64,000 nucleotides of DNA, taken from NCBI RefSeq assembly GCF_900176135.1, contig NZ_FWWW01000036.1:20066-84065 (forward strand), in the 5' to 3' direction. This document shows, one piece after another, positions 25,701 to 33,973 of this stretch; position 1 is the stretch's first letter; every line of letters starts with the position of its first letter. This stretch comes from Hymenobacter roseosalivarius DSM 11622 (GTDB lineage: Bacteria; Bacteroidota; Bacteroidia; Cytophagales; Hymenobacteraceae). The notes beneath the pieces are model-generated. The model was not told where the DNA came from. It ran no database searches and worked only from the letters and a program-made list of their open reading frames with translations. The position numbers and the translations under genes are program-made.

Positions 25701-26229
25701 AGCCTTTATACAACAAACCCTTGTCATAGAGCTTCTTGAGCAGCGCCCAGCAGCTTTCGATGTACTCCGGCTCGAAGGTGATATAGGGGTCGTCGAGGTC
25801 AACCCAGTAGCCCATTTTCTGGGTTAGGTCGTCCCACTGCGCTTTAAAGCGCATCACCGTTTCGCGGCAGCGCTGGTTGTAGTCGGCAATGGAAATCTTC
25901 TTGCTGATGTCTTCCTTCGTAATGCCCAGCTCCTTTTCTACCTGTAGCTCAATGGGCAGGCCGTGGGTATCCCAGCCGCCCTTGCGCGACACCTGCTTGC
26001 CCAGCAAGGTCTGGTAGCGGCAGAAAATATCCTTTACCGTCCGGGCCATTACGTGGTGAATGCCGGGCGCACCATTTGCCGACGGCGGACCTTCGTAAAA
26101 CACGAACGTGGGCTGGCCCTCGCGGGTGCTCACGCTCTTCTCAAAAATGCCGTTCTCCTGCCACCATTTGAGGATGTCGGTACCAACCTGGGCGTAGTTG
26201 AGCGGCTGTTTGTATTCGGAATATTTCAT
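22723..26229 (-). CDS. ileS: Isoleucyl-tRNA synthetase
   Basis: About 1168 residues from ATG 26229 (MKYSEYKQPLNYAQVG). The class I nucleotide site is GPPSANGAPGIHHVMART (HIGH-like) near residue 50; the second signature is DGQKMSKRLGNAVDP (KMSKS) in the C-terminal half. The editing (CP1) domain carries LAWTTTPWTL and TTEDGTGIVH. It charges tRNA-Ile and clears mischarged valine. Its length is above the ~940 of E. coli IleRS and near the long eukaryote-like type, which tends to resist pseudomonic acid. A segment of about 25175-25570, residues ~220-351 in CP1, is AT-richer than the rest. Confidence 0.96.
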   Translation of the reverse strand: MKYSEYKQPLNYAQVGTDILKWWQENGIFEKSVSTREGQPTFVFYEGPPSANGAPGIHHVMARTVKDIFCRYQTLLGKQVSRKGGWDTHGLPIELQVEKELGITKEDISKKISIADYNQRCRETVMRFKAQWDDLTQKMGYWVDLDDPYITFEPEYIESCWALLKKLYDKGLLYKGYTIQPYSPAAGTGLSSHELNQPGTYRDVKDTTIVAQFKVKLEELPDDFFGLDEEVNVFFLAWTTTPWTLAANTGLAVGKNIEYSVVRTFNQYTRQPIVVILASELLGKYFSEEATGVSIPQSPEFSEALLRWLEKGDEYPIEAVLHDERLKVFFDKTLSRLKLPYKVVKTFKGADLVGIRYERLFGHDTGFPAFEGEEKGFRVVAGDFVTTEDGTGIVHISPTFGADDFRVAQLNDIPALLVTDAEGKLTPIVDRTGRYVPQMGEFGGRLVKNYDGHDETGADYKTLDESIAIKMKGDGTAFKVEKYEHTYPHCWRTDKPVLYYPLDSWFIKTTAVKDRLIELNKTINWKPETTGSGRFGNWLENLVDWNLSRSRYWGTPLPIWRSQDGSEEICIGSIAQLSAEIDKAVAAEIMTHNPLTAGGQIDLHRPYVDDIFLVSPTGQAMYRETDLIDVWFDSGAMPYAQWHYPLENEAKFQKNFPADFIAEGVDQTRGWFFTLHALGVMLEDSVAFKNVIANGLVLAKDGQKMSKRLGNAVDPFATIQQFGPDATRWYLIANAPPWDNLKFDPAGVTEVQRRFFGTLFNTYSFFALYANLDEFRTREFDRIPLTDLSELDRWVLSKLQSLILEVRGHYDNYDPTKAARAIQDFVTDQLSNWYVRLSRRRFWKGELTTDKKAAFETLQECLVVVSQLMAPIAPFFAEWLYKNMTDGMRQEALANNTPLAPESVHLTLLVEANETRIDTALEERMELAQRISSLTHSLRKKSVLKVRQPLQRILVPVLNDTTRDQVGKVEDLICAEVNVKHVEFLDDTSGVLVKSVKPNFKRLGQQYGAKLKSVAARIQQMTPEEISALETTGTLAVEVGGEQLNLAPDDVEIRTDDLPGWLVATDGPLTVALDVTLTDELRREGVARELVNRLQNLRKDSGLEVQDKIRVTLGGEQPDLAAAVQFFGDYIRTETQALSLTFSPELTGGVTLEFDDYSVPAQLEVVTA

Positions 26230-26256
26230 GGGGTGGTGTTGTCGTGCTGGCGGGAA

Positions 26257-26375
26257 CCTCATCCCTAGCCCTTCTCCTCGGGGAGAAGGGGACTAGTTCT
26301 AAAATGATAGAAGACTAGCATTAGAAAAGCTAAAATTAGTCCCCTTCTCCCCGAGGAGAAGGGCTAGGGATGAGG
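26257..26375. repeat. MITE-like inverted repeat between ileS and the RND/MMPL gene
   Basis: Two perfectly complementary 39-nt arms (26257-26295 and 26337-26375) flank 41 bp of AT-rich sequence. Each arm also folds on itself (CCCTTCTCC/GGAGAAGGG). The outermost bases (CCTCATCCCTAGCCC) resemble the ends of the 16590-16860 element. It probably also acts as a bidirectional terminator. Confidence 0.8.
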
Positions 26376-26381
26376 TGATTA

Positions 26382-28820
26382 TTACGCTTCCGTACCTAAC
26401 CGCTTCACCGTCATACGGCTGAGGTTAAGTTCGTAGTCATCGTCTTCCTGGTGATAATCGTCGTCGTAGTGTTGAAGTAAGGATTTATTAATGGTCTCAT
26501 CCTTACCGTGCTCAAAGGTGACGAGCAAGCAGGGCAACAGAATGAGGTTGGAAAAGTTGGTGATTAGTAGGCTCGCCGACATCAACAAGCCCAGGGCTTT
26601 GGTGCCACCAAACTCGCTGAAAGCAAACACACTAAAGCCCAGGAACAGTGTAATGCTGGTATAAATCATACTAGTTCCCGCTTCCCGCAACGTGGTACTG
26701 ATAGCAGCCTTCACTTTTCGCCCGTTCACAGCTAACTCCTGCCTGAATTTGGCCAGCAAGTGAATGGAGTTGTCGCCGTCAATACCCAGGGCAATGCTGA
26801 AAATCAGGGCCGTGCTGGGTTTAAGTGGGATGCCAAAGTAGCCCATCAGGCCCCCCGTCAGAATGAGCGTAACCAGGTTGGGCAGCAACGTAAAGAACAC
26901 CGCCCGCAGCGAGCGGAACAGAATCAGCACGACCAGCCCTACCAGCGCAAAGGCAATTAGAATACTCTCTTTCAGCGTATTAATGAGGTATTCGTTGCCT
27001 TTCGTAAAGAGAATAGTAGTGCCCGTCAGCTTCACCGTCATCCCCGAACCGTTGAAAATCTCCTGAATCTGGGGCTGAATCTGGCGGTTGATCAGCGTGT
27101 CGAGGTTGCGGGAGCCGATATCGGCAATCTTGAGGGAGATGCGCGCGCGCTGGCCCGTGGAGTCGGCAAAGGAGCGCAACAGCTTATCACTCATCGGGCC
27201 ATTGGCCGACCCTTGTCCTCTGGACTGAGCCAGATACCGCAGGATAAAGTTTCGCTCCGAGTTATCGGGGAGGCGATAATACTCGGGATTGTCATTGTAG
27301 AAAGCCTGGGTCGAGGCTTTCAGGAAGGTAACGATGCTGACCGGCGACGAGAGCACTGGCTGGGTGCGCAGAAATTTCTCCAAACGGTCAATCTTCTCCA
27401 GGTTCTTAGTCTTGAGAATTCCTTGCTTCTTGCCCGTGTCAATCACGATTTCCAGGGGCATAATGCCGTTGAAATGCTGCTCAAAGAACTTCAAATCGCT
27501 ATTGACGGAGCTTTCCTTGGGCAAATCGTCCACCATATAAGAGACGGATTTGATTCGGGTGATGCCCAATAGAGATATGGCCACAAGGCCCGCGCCTATC
27601 AGATATACCGTGCCGCGGCGCTCCAGTACCAGGTGCTCAAAAAACTCCAGCAGCTTGGTTAGCGGCTTGGCATCAAGGTGCTCCAGCTGCTTGGGTGTGG
27701 GAGGCGGCAGATATGTAAATACTGCCGGAATAAGGATGAAGGAGACGAGAAAAGCCACGAAAATATTGATAGTAGCGATCAGGCCAAACTGATACAAGAT
27801 GGCAATATCGGTGAAGCAGAACACGAAAAAGCCGATGGCCGTCGTCGTGTTATTCATCAAAGTCACCAACCCGATTTTGCGCACCACGCGCGTCATGGCT
27901 AGTATTTGATTCCCTGATTTGCGGTAATCATAATGGTAGCGCGAGAGCAGATACGTACAGTTGGGAATCCCGATAACGATCAGGATACTGGGAATCAGGC
28001 CGGTCAGCAGGTTGATTTTGTACCCAAGGAGCACCATGGTGCCCACGCACCATACCACCACCACCAGCACCACCAGGATGGGGAAGATAACAGCGGCCCA
28101 CGTCCGGAAGAACATGAACAGGGTAGCGGCCATCATGAGCACCGTGAGCAGCACGAAAAACTTCATTTCGGCCGCCACTTTCGTGGTCATGGTGGAGCGC
28201 ACGTAGGGCAGGCCCGCGTAGTGCAGCCGGATGCCCGTTTTCTTGCTAAACGCCTCCGCGTGGCCCAGTATATCGTTCATCACTGCCTGGCGGCGCGAGG
28301 AATTCAGGTACTTGGGGTCCATGGTGAGGGCCAGCAGCGTGGCGCCCGTGGTGGGCGAGATGAGCTGACCTTTATAGAACTCTACCCGATTCACTTCCCG
28401 CATCAGGCTGTCCAGCTCGCGTTGGGTTTCGGGGGCTTTCTGAAAGATGGAAATGGCCTTGAACTGCTGCGTAGCCGTGTCCTTGCGCAGGGCCAGCACC
28501 TTCGATACCGACAGCACGCCATTCACGCCTTCGACCGCGGACAGCGTGTCGGTGAGGTTGCGCAGCTCGGTGAAGTTGCCCAGCTTATACACGCTGCTGT
28601 CCTGCAAGCCCAGCACGAGCACGTTGCCGTCTTCGCCGAAGGTTTGCTTGAACTGCTGGAAGTAGACTACATCCGGGTCATTCGGACTCACGACCTGGGC
28701 AAAGTCGTAGGTCATTTCCACGTCTTTGGCTTTCCAGGCCATAAACACGGTCATCACGGCTATGAGCAGGATAAGAATCCGCCGCTGCTTGATGACGAAA
28801 AGCGCAAGAGAGCTCCACAT
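26382..28820 (-). CDS. RND-superfamily (MMPL/patched-type) exporter
   Basis: 812 residues with two sets of membrane helices. Helix 1 is near residue 12, then a large extracytoplasmic loop, then a five-helix block near 220-370; the second half repeats this (helix near 405, loop, block near 615-775). LIPSILIVIGIPNCTYLLSRYHYDYRK and IFSIALGIDGDNSIHLLAKFRQEL are the conserved helix-4 regions with acidic or polar proton-relay positions. This is the MMPL subgroup that moves lipids or hydrophobic compounds rather than the AcrB type. Substrate is unknown. Start ATG 28820, with a -7 box close upstream. Confidence 0.88.
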   Translation of the reverse strand: MWSSLALFVIKQRRILILLIAVMTVFMAWKAKDVEMTYDFAQVVSPNDPDVVYFQQFKQTFGEDGNVLVLGLQDSSVYKLGNFTELRNLTDTLSAVEGVNGVLSVSKVLALRKDTATQQFKAISIFQKAPETQRELDSLMREVNRVEFYKGQLISPTTGATLLALTMDPKYLNSSRRQAVMNDILGHAEAFSKKTGIRLHYAGLPYVRSTMTTKVAAEMKFFVLLTVLMMAATLFMFFRTWAAVIFPILVVLVVVVWCVGTMVLLGYKINLLTGLIPSILIVIGIPNCTYLLSRYHYDYRKSGNQILAMTRVVRKIGLVTLMNNTTTAIGFFVFCFTDIAILYQFGLIATINIFVAFLVSFILIPAVFTYLPPPTPKQLEHLDAKPLTKLLEFFEHLVLERRGTVYLIGAGLVAISLLGITRIKSVSYMVDDLPKESSVNSDLKFFEQHFNGIMPLEIVIDTGKKQGILKTKNLEKIDRLEKFLRTQPVLSSPVSIVTFLKASTQAFYNDNPEYYRLPDNSERNFILRYLAQSRGQGSANGPMSDKLLRSFADSTGQRARISLKIADIGSRNLDTLINRQIQPQIQEIFNGSGMTVKLTGTTILFTKGNEYLINTLKESILIAFALVGLVVLILFRSLRAVFFTLLPNLVTLILTGGLMGYFGIPLKPSTALIFSIALGIDGDNSIHLLAKFRQELAVNGRKVKAAISTTLREAGTSMIYTSITLFLGFSVFAFSEFGGTKALGLLMSASLLITNFSNLILLPCLLVTFEHGKDETINKSLLQHYDDDYHQEDDDYELNLSRMTVKRLGTEA

Positions 28821-28837
28821 AGGCCGTTAAAATGCAG

Positions 28838-28845
28838 CAAAGGTA
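28838..28845 (-). promoter_or_regulatory. TAnnTTTG -7 box for the RND/MMPL gene
   Basis: On the minus strand TACCTTTG matches the Bacteroidota -7 consensus exactly, 18 bp upstream of the start codon, giving a very short leader. No clear -33 element. The remainder of the 28821-29039 gap shows nothing else. Confidence 0.55.
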
Positions 28846-29039
28846 CGGAAAGCCTGGTAGGTAATAAATCTATAGCTGTTCAAACTGCAACCGCCTCAGG
28901 CAACTGAACAGCACGCATTTGAATCTTTCAACTTAAAAGTTTGTAAATGAAGGCAGTCCAATCTGCGTATTAGTCCGTCTATCGCAATTTTTGTCCCCCA
29001 ATGCCGTTTTGAATGCTGGCTTGCTAGCTTCCCGCTTCC

Positions 29040-29447
29040 ATGATTTTGTACCAAACGCCTACCGTGTCCCTTGCCTATCATGCTGCTACTGCTACCATGC
29101 AGCTGCAGTATGCGGCGGCCTCATTGGCGGAAACTTTTGAGAAAGTATATCAGTTGGCCCTCGAAGCTATGCACAATCTGGGTGTGGATAAGTTGCTTCT
29201 AGACCTCAAGCGCAACGCCCCACCCACCGACGAGGACGAGGAATTTCTGCTGGCGCCCATCCTGCGCTACTTGCCAGCTCAGTCGGCCCGGCCGCTGTTC
29301 ATTGCGGCACTGCTCTCAGAAGGCCAGTATCAACACCAGATGGGCTGCTACTCCCCTTCTTTTGACCGCACGTTTGCCCCCCAACAAGTGGAGTTCAATT
29401 ACTTTACTTCCCGCCGCGAAGCCACCGATTGGCTGGGAGATAACTAA
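29040..29447 (+). CDS. Small soluble protein, possible STAS/SpoIIAA-like fold
   Basis: 135 residues, no signal peptide or membrane segment. The order of predicted strands and helices (YHAATATMQLQY strand, long helix YQLALEAMHNLGVDKLLLDLKRN, later RPLFIAALLSE) resembles STAS-like 'SpoIIAA-like' proteins common in Hymenobacter, which are mostly of unknown role. The call is a guess from pattern, not from motifs. A strong terminator follows. Start ATG 29040. Confidence 0.6.
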   Translation: MILYQTPTVSLAYHAATATMQLQYAAASLAETFEKVYQLALEAMHNLGVDKLLLDLKRNAPPTDEDEEFLLAPILRYLPAQSARPLFIAALLSEGQYQHQMGCYSPSFDRTFAPQQVEFNYFTSRREATDWLGDN

Positions 29448-29460
29448 GATAAGATCTTAC

Positions 29461-29497
29461 AAAAAAGCCCCCCAGAGTATTTCTGGAGGGCTTTTTT
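29461..29497. terminator. Terminator built on the GCCCCCC/GGGGGGC-type motif
   Basis: A 16-nt stem with one mismatch around GTAT, with A run and T run on the two sides (29461-29497). It lies between the rightward small protein and the leftward glyS (stop at 29518) and should work in both directions. Confidence 0.85.
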
Positions 29498-29517
29498 GTA
29501 TAGTTTCTCGACGAGGT

Positions 29518-31032
29518 CTACAGCTTCTCAAAAATTCGCTTGAAGCTAACAGCTTCGCCAATGTAGTTGCGTAGCTCGCTGATCGGCATGCGGGTTTGTT
29601 CGCGCAAGTCGCGGTGACGAACCGTTATGGTGTTATCCTCTAAGGTTTGGTGATCGACGGCAATGCAGAAAGGCGTACCGATGAGGTCCTGGCGGGTGTA
29701 GCGCTTGCCGATGGCGTCGCGCTCTTCGTACACGAGGCGGAAATCGTGGCGCAGCTCGTCGAAGATTTCGGTGGCTTTTTCGGGCAAACCGTCTTTGCGT
29801 ACCAGCGGGAAAATGGCGGCTTTCACCGGCGCCAAAGCCGGGTGCAGACGCAGCACGGTGCGGGTTTTGGTTTGCTGCTGCTCGCCCTCCCCTTCCGTGA
29901 TGGTTTCCTCGGTATATGCCTGGCACAGCGTAGCCAGGAACAGGCGGTCGGCGCCCACGGAGGTTTCTACTACGAAGGGCACATAGTTGCCGTACGCCTT
30001 GCCGTTCTCGTCGAGGTCGTTGTCGAAAAACTGCTGCTTTTTGCGACTTAGCGCCTGATGCTGAGTCAGGTCGAAGTCGGTGCGGGAGTGAATGCCTTCA
30101 ATTTCCTTGAAGCCGAAGGGAAATTCAAACTCGATATCCACAGCCGCGTTGGCGTAGTGAGCCAGCTTGTCGTGGTCGTGGAAACGCAGCTTCTCGGCGG
30201 GCAGGCCCAGCGCTTCGTGCCAACGCAGACGGGTTTCTTTCCACTGCTGATACCACTCCATCTCGGTGCCAGGGCGCACGAAGAATTGCATTTCCATTTG
30301 CTCAAACTCCCGCATGCGGAAGATGAACTGGCGAGCGACAATCTCGTTGCGGAAGGCCTTGCCAATCTGGGCAATACCGAACGGAATCTTCATCCGAGCC
30401 GACTTCTGCACGTTCAGGAAGTTGACGAAAATACCCTGCGCCGTTTCGGGCCGTAGGTAAATCAAGGTCGAGTCGCCTTCCACCGAACCTACCTGGGTGG
30501 AGAACATCAGGTTGAACTGCCGTACTTCGGTCCAGTTGGCGGTGCCTGATACGGGGCAGGCTATTTTCTCGTCGATGATGAGCTGACGTACGCCGGTTAG
30601 GTCCTCGGCCGTGAGCAGACGGCCCATATCGGCCAGCAGCATATCGGCGCGCACTTTGTCGCCGACGTTTTCGTAATGGGCGGCTTTTTCCTCTAGTAAA
30701 ACGTCGGCGCGGTAGCGCTTCTTCGAGTCCAAATTATCAATCATGGGGTCGGAGAAGCCGTCGATGTGGCCGCTGGCTTTCCAGGTGAGCGGGTGCATGA
30801 AAATGGCCGCGTCGATGCCCACCACGTTCTGGTTGAGCTGAGTCATAGCCCGCCACCAGAGCTGCTTCAAGTTATTTTTCAGCTCCACGCCGTTAGGGCC
30901 GTAGTCGTACACGGCTTGCAGGCCATCGTATATTTCGGACGACGGAAACACGAAGCCGTATTCCTTGGCGTGGGCCACAATGTCCTTTAGCTGGGTATTT
31001 TCGAGGGAAGGTTTCTGCGTCGGGTTGCTCAT
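29518..31032 (-). CDS. glyS: Glycyl-tRNA synthetase (single-chain type)
   Basis: About 504 residues from ATG 31032 (MSNPTQKPS). This is the class II homodimeric GlyRS, not the alpha2beta2 type. Recognisable are FVFPSSEIYDGLQAVYDYGPNG, motif 2 region FNLMFSTQVG...YLRPETAQGIFVNF, FRNEIVARQFIFRMREFEQMEMQFF, and the C-terminal anticodon-binding domain starting around LAPVKAAIFPLVRK. It charges tRNA-Gly. A -7 box sits so close to the start (31038-31045) that the mRNA may be nearly leaderless. Confidence 0.95.
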   Translation of the reverse strand: MSNPTQKPSLENTQLKDIVAHAKEYGFVFPSSEIYDGLQAVYDYGPNGVELKNNLKQLWWRAMTQLNQNVVGIDAAIFMHPLTWKASGHIDGFSDPMIDNLDSKKRYRADVLLEEKAAHYENVGDKVRADMLLADMGRLLTAEDLTGVRQLIIDEKIACPVSGTANWTEVRQFNLMFSTQVGSVEGDSTLIYLRPETAQGIFVNFLNVQKSARMKIPFGIAQIGKAFRNEIVARQFIFRMREFEQMEMQFFVRPGTEMEWYQQWKETRLRWHEALGLPAEKLRFHDHDKLAHYANAAVDIEFEFPFGFKEIEGIHSRTDFDLTQHQALSRKKQQFFDNDLDENGKAYGNYVPFVVETSVGADRLFLATLCQAYTEETITEGEGEQQQTKTRTVLRLHPALAPVKAAIFPLVRKDGLPEKATEIFDELRHDFRLVYEERDAIGKRYTRQDLIGTPFCIAVDHQTLEDNTITVRHRDLREQTRMPISELRNYIGEAVSFKRIFEKL

Positions 31033-31037
31033 GCGGG

Positions 31038-31045
31038 CAAAGATA
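31038..31045 (-). promoter_or_regulatory. TAnnTTTG -7 box for glyS
   Basis: On the minus strand TATCTTTG matches the consensus exactly, ending 6 bp upstream of the start codon. Transcription would begin at or next to the ATG, so translation would be leaderless or nearly so. Confidence 0.5.
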
Positions 31046-31292
31046 GTTCGTCGATTTAACTGATTGGGCGGAAAACCGAAGATTCGTGGCTGACTGCTTT
31101 GCCGGGCCATTATACAGCACCGCGCAATTGGCCCCCAAGCCGCGGCCCAAATCTTTTTCATAGCTCAGTTGACCGCCCACCCGGCCGCTTGCGTATCGGG
31201 GCCATTACAGGTAGTAGTGTCGCGTTGAAATTCGCTTCCTTCGGCTAGCGCATTTCCTCCAACGCGCCAGTTGCGGTAACAATTTGATAATC

Positions 31293-31321
31293 TTGCTCCG
31301 TTTTCGGTGGCATTACCTTTG
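31293..31321 (+). promoter_or_regulatory. Promoter of the phosphate transporter gene
   Basis: TTG (31293-31295), an 18-bp spacer and TACCTTTG (31314-31321) match the Bacteroidota -33/-7 pattern, 33 bp upstream of ATG 31354. The gap 31033-31353 thus holds two divergent promoters and no gene. Confidence 0.65.
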
Positions 31322-31353
31322 GGCGCCCATTTTTTTCTACCAATTCCCCTCCT

Positions 31354-32754
31354 ATGTTTGGCTTAGAGCCTCAAGTGTTACTGCTCCTGATGATTTGTCT
31401 GGTAGCAGCCTGCGCTTTCGAATTTGTCAATGGCTTCCACGACACGGCCAATGCCGTCGCCACGGTCATTTATACCAATACCCTCCGCCCTTGGGTAGCC
31501 GTTATATGGTCGGCTTTCTGGAATTTTATTGGCGTGTTTGCCGGTGGCATTGCCGTGGCCATGGGTATCGTGTACCTGCTGCCCGTCGAGAGCCTCGTGG
31601 ATCAGAACGTGTATCACGGCATTGCGATGGTGGGGGCGCTTATCCTGTCGGCTATTATTTGGAACGTGGGTACATGGTATTACGGCATTCCGGCCTCCAG
31701 TTCCCACGCGCTGATCGGCTCTATCCTGGGTGTGGGTATCGCCTTTTCGCTCTTGCCCGAGTCCAGCGGCGCGGCTGTCAACTGGAGCAAGGCCGGCGAA
31801 ACCGGCGTGGCGCTGCTGGTGGGTCCGCTGTTTGGCTTCACGCTTACCATTCTGCTGATGTTCGTGTTGCGCCGCTTCGTGCGCAACAAAGCCATCTTCC
31901 GGGAGCCCCACAAACGGAAGCCCCCGCCCCTCTGGATTCGCCTTATCCTGATCGTGACCTGTACGCTGGTGAGCTTCTTTCACGGCTCTAATGACGGGCA
32001 GAAGGGCGTTGGCCTCATCATGCTGATTCTAATCGGCATTGTACCCACCTTTTTCGCCCTCAACGATGACCTGAACCCCTTGGATATGCGCGCCTCCCTG
32101 GCCCGCGTAGAGCAGGTGGTGCAGAAGGTAGATCCGGCTGCGCTCAGCGCCGACGACCGTAAAACGTTAGTGGATATTCAAACGCAGACGGCCGCTCTGG
32201 ACCGTGTTTTCGTAGGAAAAACCAGCGTGCGCGAGCTCCCGCAGAACGCCCGGTTTGAGATTCGCAAAGCAATTCTTCTGCTCGACAATCGCACCAAAAA
32301 GCTGTTGGGCAGCGAGCGGCTCACCCTGAGCTCCTCTGACCAGAAGACTTATCGAGAGGGCATTACTGACCTTCGCACCTACACCGATTATGCCCCCTGG
32401 TGGGTACTGCTGATGGTGTCTACTTCCCTGGGTCTGGGCACGATGGTCGGCTGGCAGCGCATCGTCAAAACCATCGGGGAGCGCATCGGCAAGGAGCACC
32501 TGACTTACGCTCAGGGTGCCTCCTCCGAACTGGTTGCCGCGACCATGATTGGCGTGTCTACGGCTATTGGTTTGCCTAGCTCTACCACCCATGTATTGTC
32601 GTCGGCCATTGCCGGCTCTATGGTGGCCAACCGTGGCGTGAAGAACCTCAACCCGCAGATGGTGCGCAATATCGCGCTGGCCTGGGTCCTCACGCTGCCC
32701 GTTACCATGGTGTTGTCGGGAGGGTTGTTTTTATTCTTCCGAGCCATACTATAA
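31354..32754 (+). CDS. Inorganic phosphate transporter, PiT family
   Basis: 466 residues and about ten membrane helices in two halves. The paired PiT signatures are visible: AFEFVNGFHDTANAVATVIYT near residue 22 and FFHGSNDGQKGVGLI near residue 206, with further repeats SSSHALIGSILGVG and SSTTHVLSSAIAGSM. A large cytoplasmic loop at about residues 240-340 is helical and charged. It imports phosphate using an ion gradient. No PhoU-like gene is beside it, unlike many PiT genes. A strong terminator follows. Confidence 0.93.
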   Translation: MFGLEPQVLLLLMICLVAACAFEFVNGFHDTANAVATVIYTNTLRPWVAVIWSAFWNFIGVFAGGIAVAMGIVYLLPVESLVDQNVYHGIAMVGALILSAIIWNVGTWYYGIPASSSHALIGSILGVGIAFSLLPESSGAAVNWSKAGETGVALLVGPLFGFTLTILLMFVLRRFVRNKAIFREPHKRKPPPLWIRLILIVTCTLVSFFHGSNDGQKGVGLIMLILIGIVPTFFALNDDLNPLDMRASLARVEQVVQKVDPAALSADDRKTLVDIQTQTAALDRVFVGKTSVRELPQNARFEIRKAILLLDNRTKKLLGSERLTLSSSDQKTYREGITDLRTYTDYAPWWVLLMVSTSLGLGTMVGWQRIVKTIGERIGKEHLTYAQGASSELVAATMIGVSTAIGLPSSTTHVLSSAIAGSMVANRGVKNLNPQMVRNIALAWVLTLPVTMVLSGGLFLFFRAIL

Positions 32755-32769
32755 GGCTGGATTCATCTT

Positions 32770-32821
32770 GCATAGAATCAAAAAAGCGCCTTTCATGAAG
32801 GCGGCTTTTTTGATTCTATGC
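32770..32821. terminator. Long stem-loop terminator after the phosphate transporter gene
   Basis: An outer 18-nt perfect stem containing an A6/T6 tract and an inner GCCTT/AAGGC stem, 15 bp past the stop. Works on paper in both directions. Confidence 0.85.
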
Positions 32822-32899
32822 TTTTCAACATCTATTATAGAAAACCCGCCGGGGGCATTTTCCGCTTAAAACATTGTATGAAATGACGATAGGGCGGCT

Positions 32900-32946
32900 A
32901 GTTATCCACTTTTCCACATAACAAATCACGTATTTTGTGGATAACT
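32900..32946. promoter_or_regulatory. Inverted pair of DnaA boxes, outlying part of the origin region
   Basis: AGTTATCCAC (32900-32909) and GTGGATAACT (32937-32946) are inverted copies of a DnaA box; the right one contains a perfect TGTGGATAA (32936-32944). They lie just past the stop of the gene ending at 32952 and 1.1 kb from the main cluster. Confidence 0.6.
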
Positions 32947-32951
32947 ACCAA

Positions 32952-33434
32952 CTAGCTTGGCCACTGTACTTCCAGATCATCGGATATAAACACGCCGAAG
33001 TTGACAAACTGCAGCTCGTCTTCATCAAAGTATAAGTCAATCATTTCCTTTTCGTAGGAGAGGCGTACCTCGCCCGTTTCCATGCGCTCCATTTCGGGAT
33101 TGTTATATTCATGGCGACTCATCAGGTCCTCAACAGCAGCCTGACTCTTGCCGTGAATTGGCTCACCGAACAGGCGCAAACCGGGGTGGTCCGTTTCGAT
33201 GCAGCTGAGGCGGTAGTCGTCTTCGCGGTCGAAGTACAGGGAGTAGCCTTCTTCCAAGTAGTTCCAGGCCTGGTGCTCGAACTCATCGTCTTCCTCCGAC
33301 TCTTCGATTTCTTCGGGCTCGCCCATCAGAGCGCGCACCTCGTCCATGGAGGCCCCAAACTTCAGGGGACCCATGCCGGTGCCCAGGGTGATTTCGTTTT
33401 CTTCCATGCTGGTTGGTTGGTCAGGCTTTGTCAT
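32952..33434 (-). CDS. Small acidic protein, function unknown
   Basis: About 160 residues from ATG 33434 (MTKPDQPTSMEENEITLG); ATG 33407 is an alternative. It is strongly acidic, with repeated EEDDE and EMIDLYFDEDE stretches. GPLKFGASMDEVRALMGEPEEIE resembles the opening of SMI1/KNR4- or BamE-like small domains in which a helix caps a beta sheet, but no family is certain. No signal peptide. It is next to the DUF4385 gene (stop 48 bp away), both bordering the origin region. Confidence 0.6.
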   Translation of the reverse strand: MTKPDQPTSMEENEITLGTGMGPLKFGASMDEVRALMGEPEEIEESEEDDEFEHQAWNYLEEGYSLYFDREDDYRLSCIETDHPGLRLFGEPIHGKSQAAVEDLMSRHEYNNPEMERMETGEVRLSYEKEMIDLYFDEDELQFVNFGVFISDDLEVQWPS

Positions 33435-33481
33435 AGCCGTAGGGTGAGGTCTAAGTTTAGATAAAGGTAGGAATCTGTGGC

Positions 33482-33973
33482 TCACTTGCCGTAGCGCGCC
33501 TGAAATTCGGTACGCTGCCGTTCGTATTCGGGTTCGTGCTGGGCCTCGTCCCACTTCTGCTTAAAGATGGCAGCAGCGGCAGCTTTCTCGGGGTCTTCGG
33601 AGGCGCGGGGCAGCTCGGCTCGGCCGTGGGCGCCACTCTGGCCCTTTTTATCGGCGGGCACCGGACCATCATACTTTTTGCCGCCCTTATGATTGGCGTA
33701 GCGCCGGGCCCGCGTGAAGCCCATTTGCAGAAATTTACGGGCCATATCAGCTCCCACGAAGTCGTTGGCTTTCAGATAAGCCAGAAACAGAGTATAAATG
33801 CGTTCCGACGACTCCCGCGCTACCTCTGGGGTGCGAAAACGCCAGTGCGGCAGTATTTCCGACTTGTAGGGCTCTACCAGCAGTACGCCCTGCTCGCCTT
33901 TGCCCACGCGGTACAGCTCCGGCTGCTGCCGAAAATCAACTTTTTTGAAATCGAGCGAGTAATCGAACGGCAT
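33482..33973 (-). CDS. DUF4385-type protein
   Basis: About 163 residues from ATG 33973 (MPFDYSLDFKKVDFRQQPELYRVGKGEQG). The opening through VLLVEPYKSEILPHWRFRTPE is a pattern I associate with DUF4385, a conserved family of unknown function that may bind nucleic acids. The middle (ADMARKFLQMGFTRARRYANHKGGKKY) is basic. The frame opens at a GTG at 34063, which lies inside a DnaA box, so the extension is rejected. It is the left neighbour of the putative origin. Confidence 0.75.
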   Translation of the reverse strand: MPFDYSLDFKKVDFRQQPELYRVGKGEQGVLLVEPYKSEILPHWRFRTPEVARESSERIYTLFLAYLKANDFVGADMARKFLQMGFTRARRYANHKGGKKYDGPVPADKKGQSGAHGRAELPRASEDPEKAAAAAIFKQKWDEAQHEPEYERQRTEFQARYGK

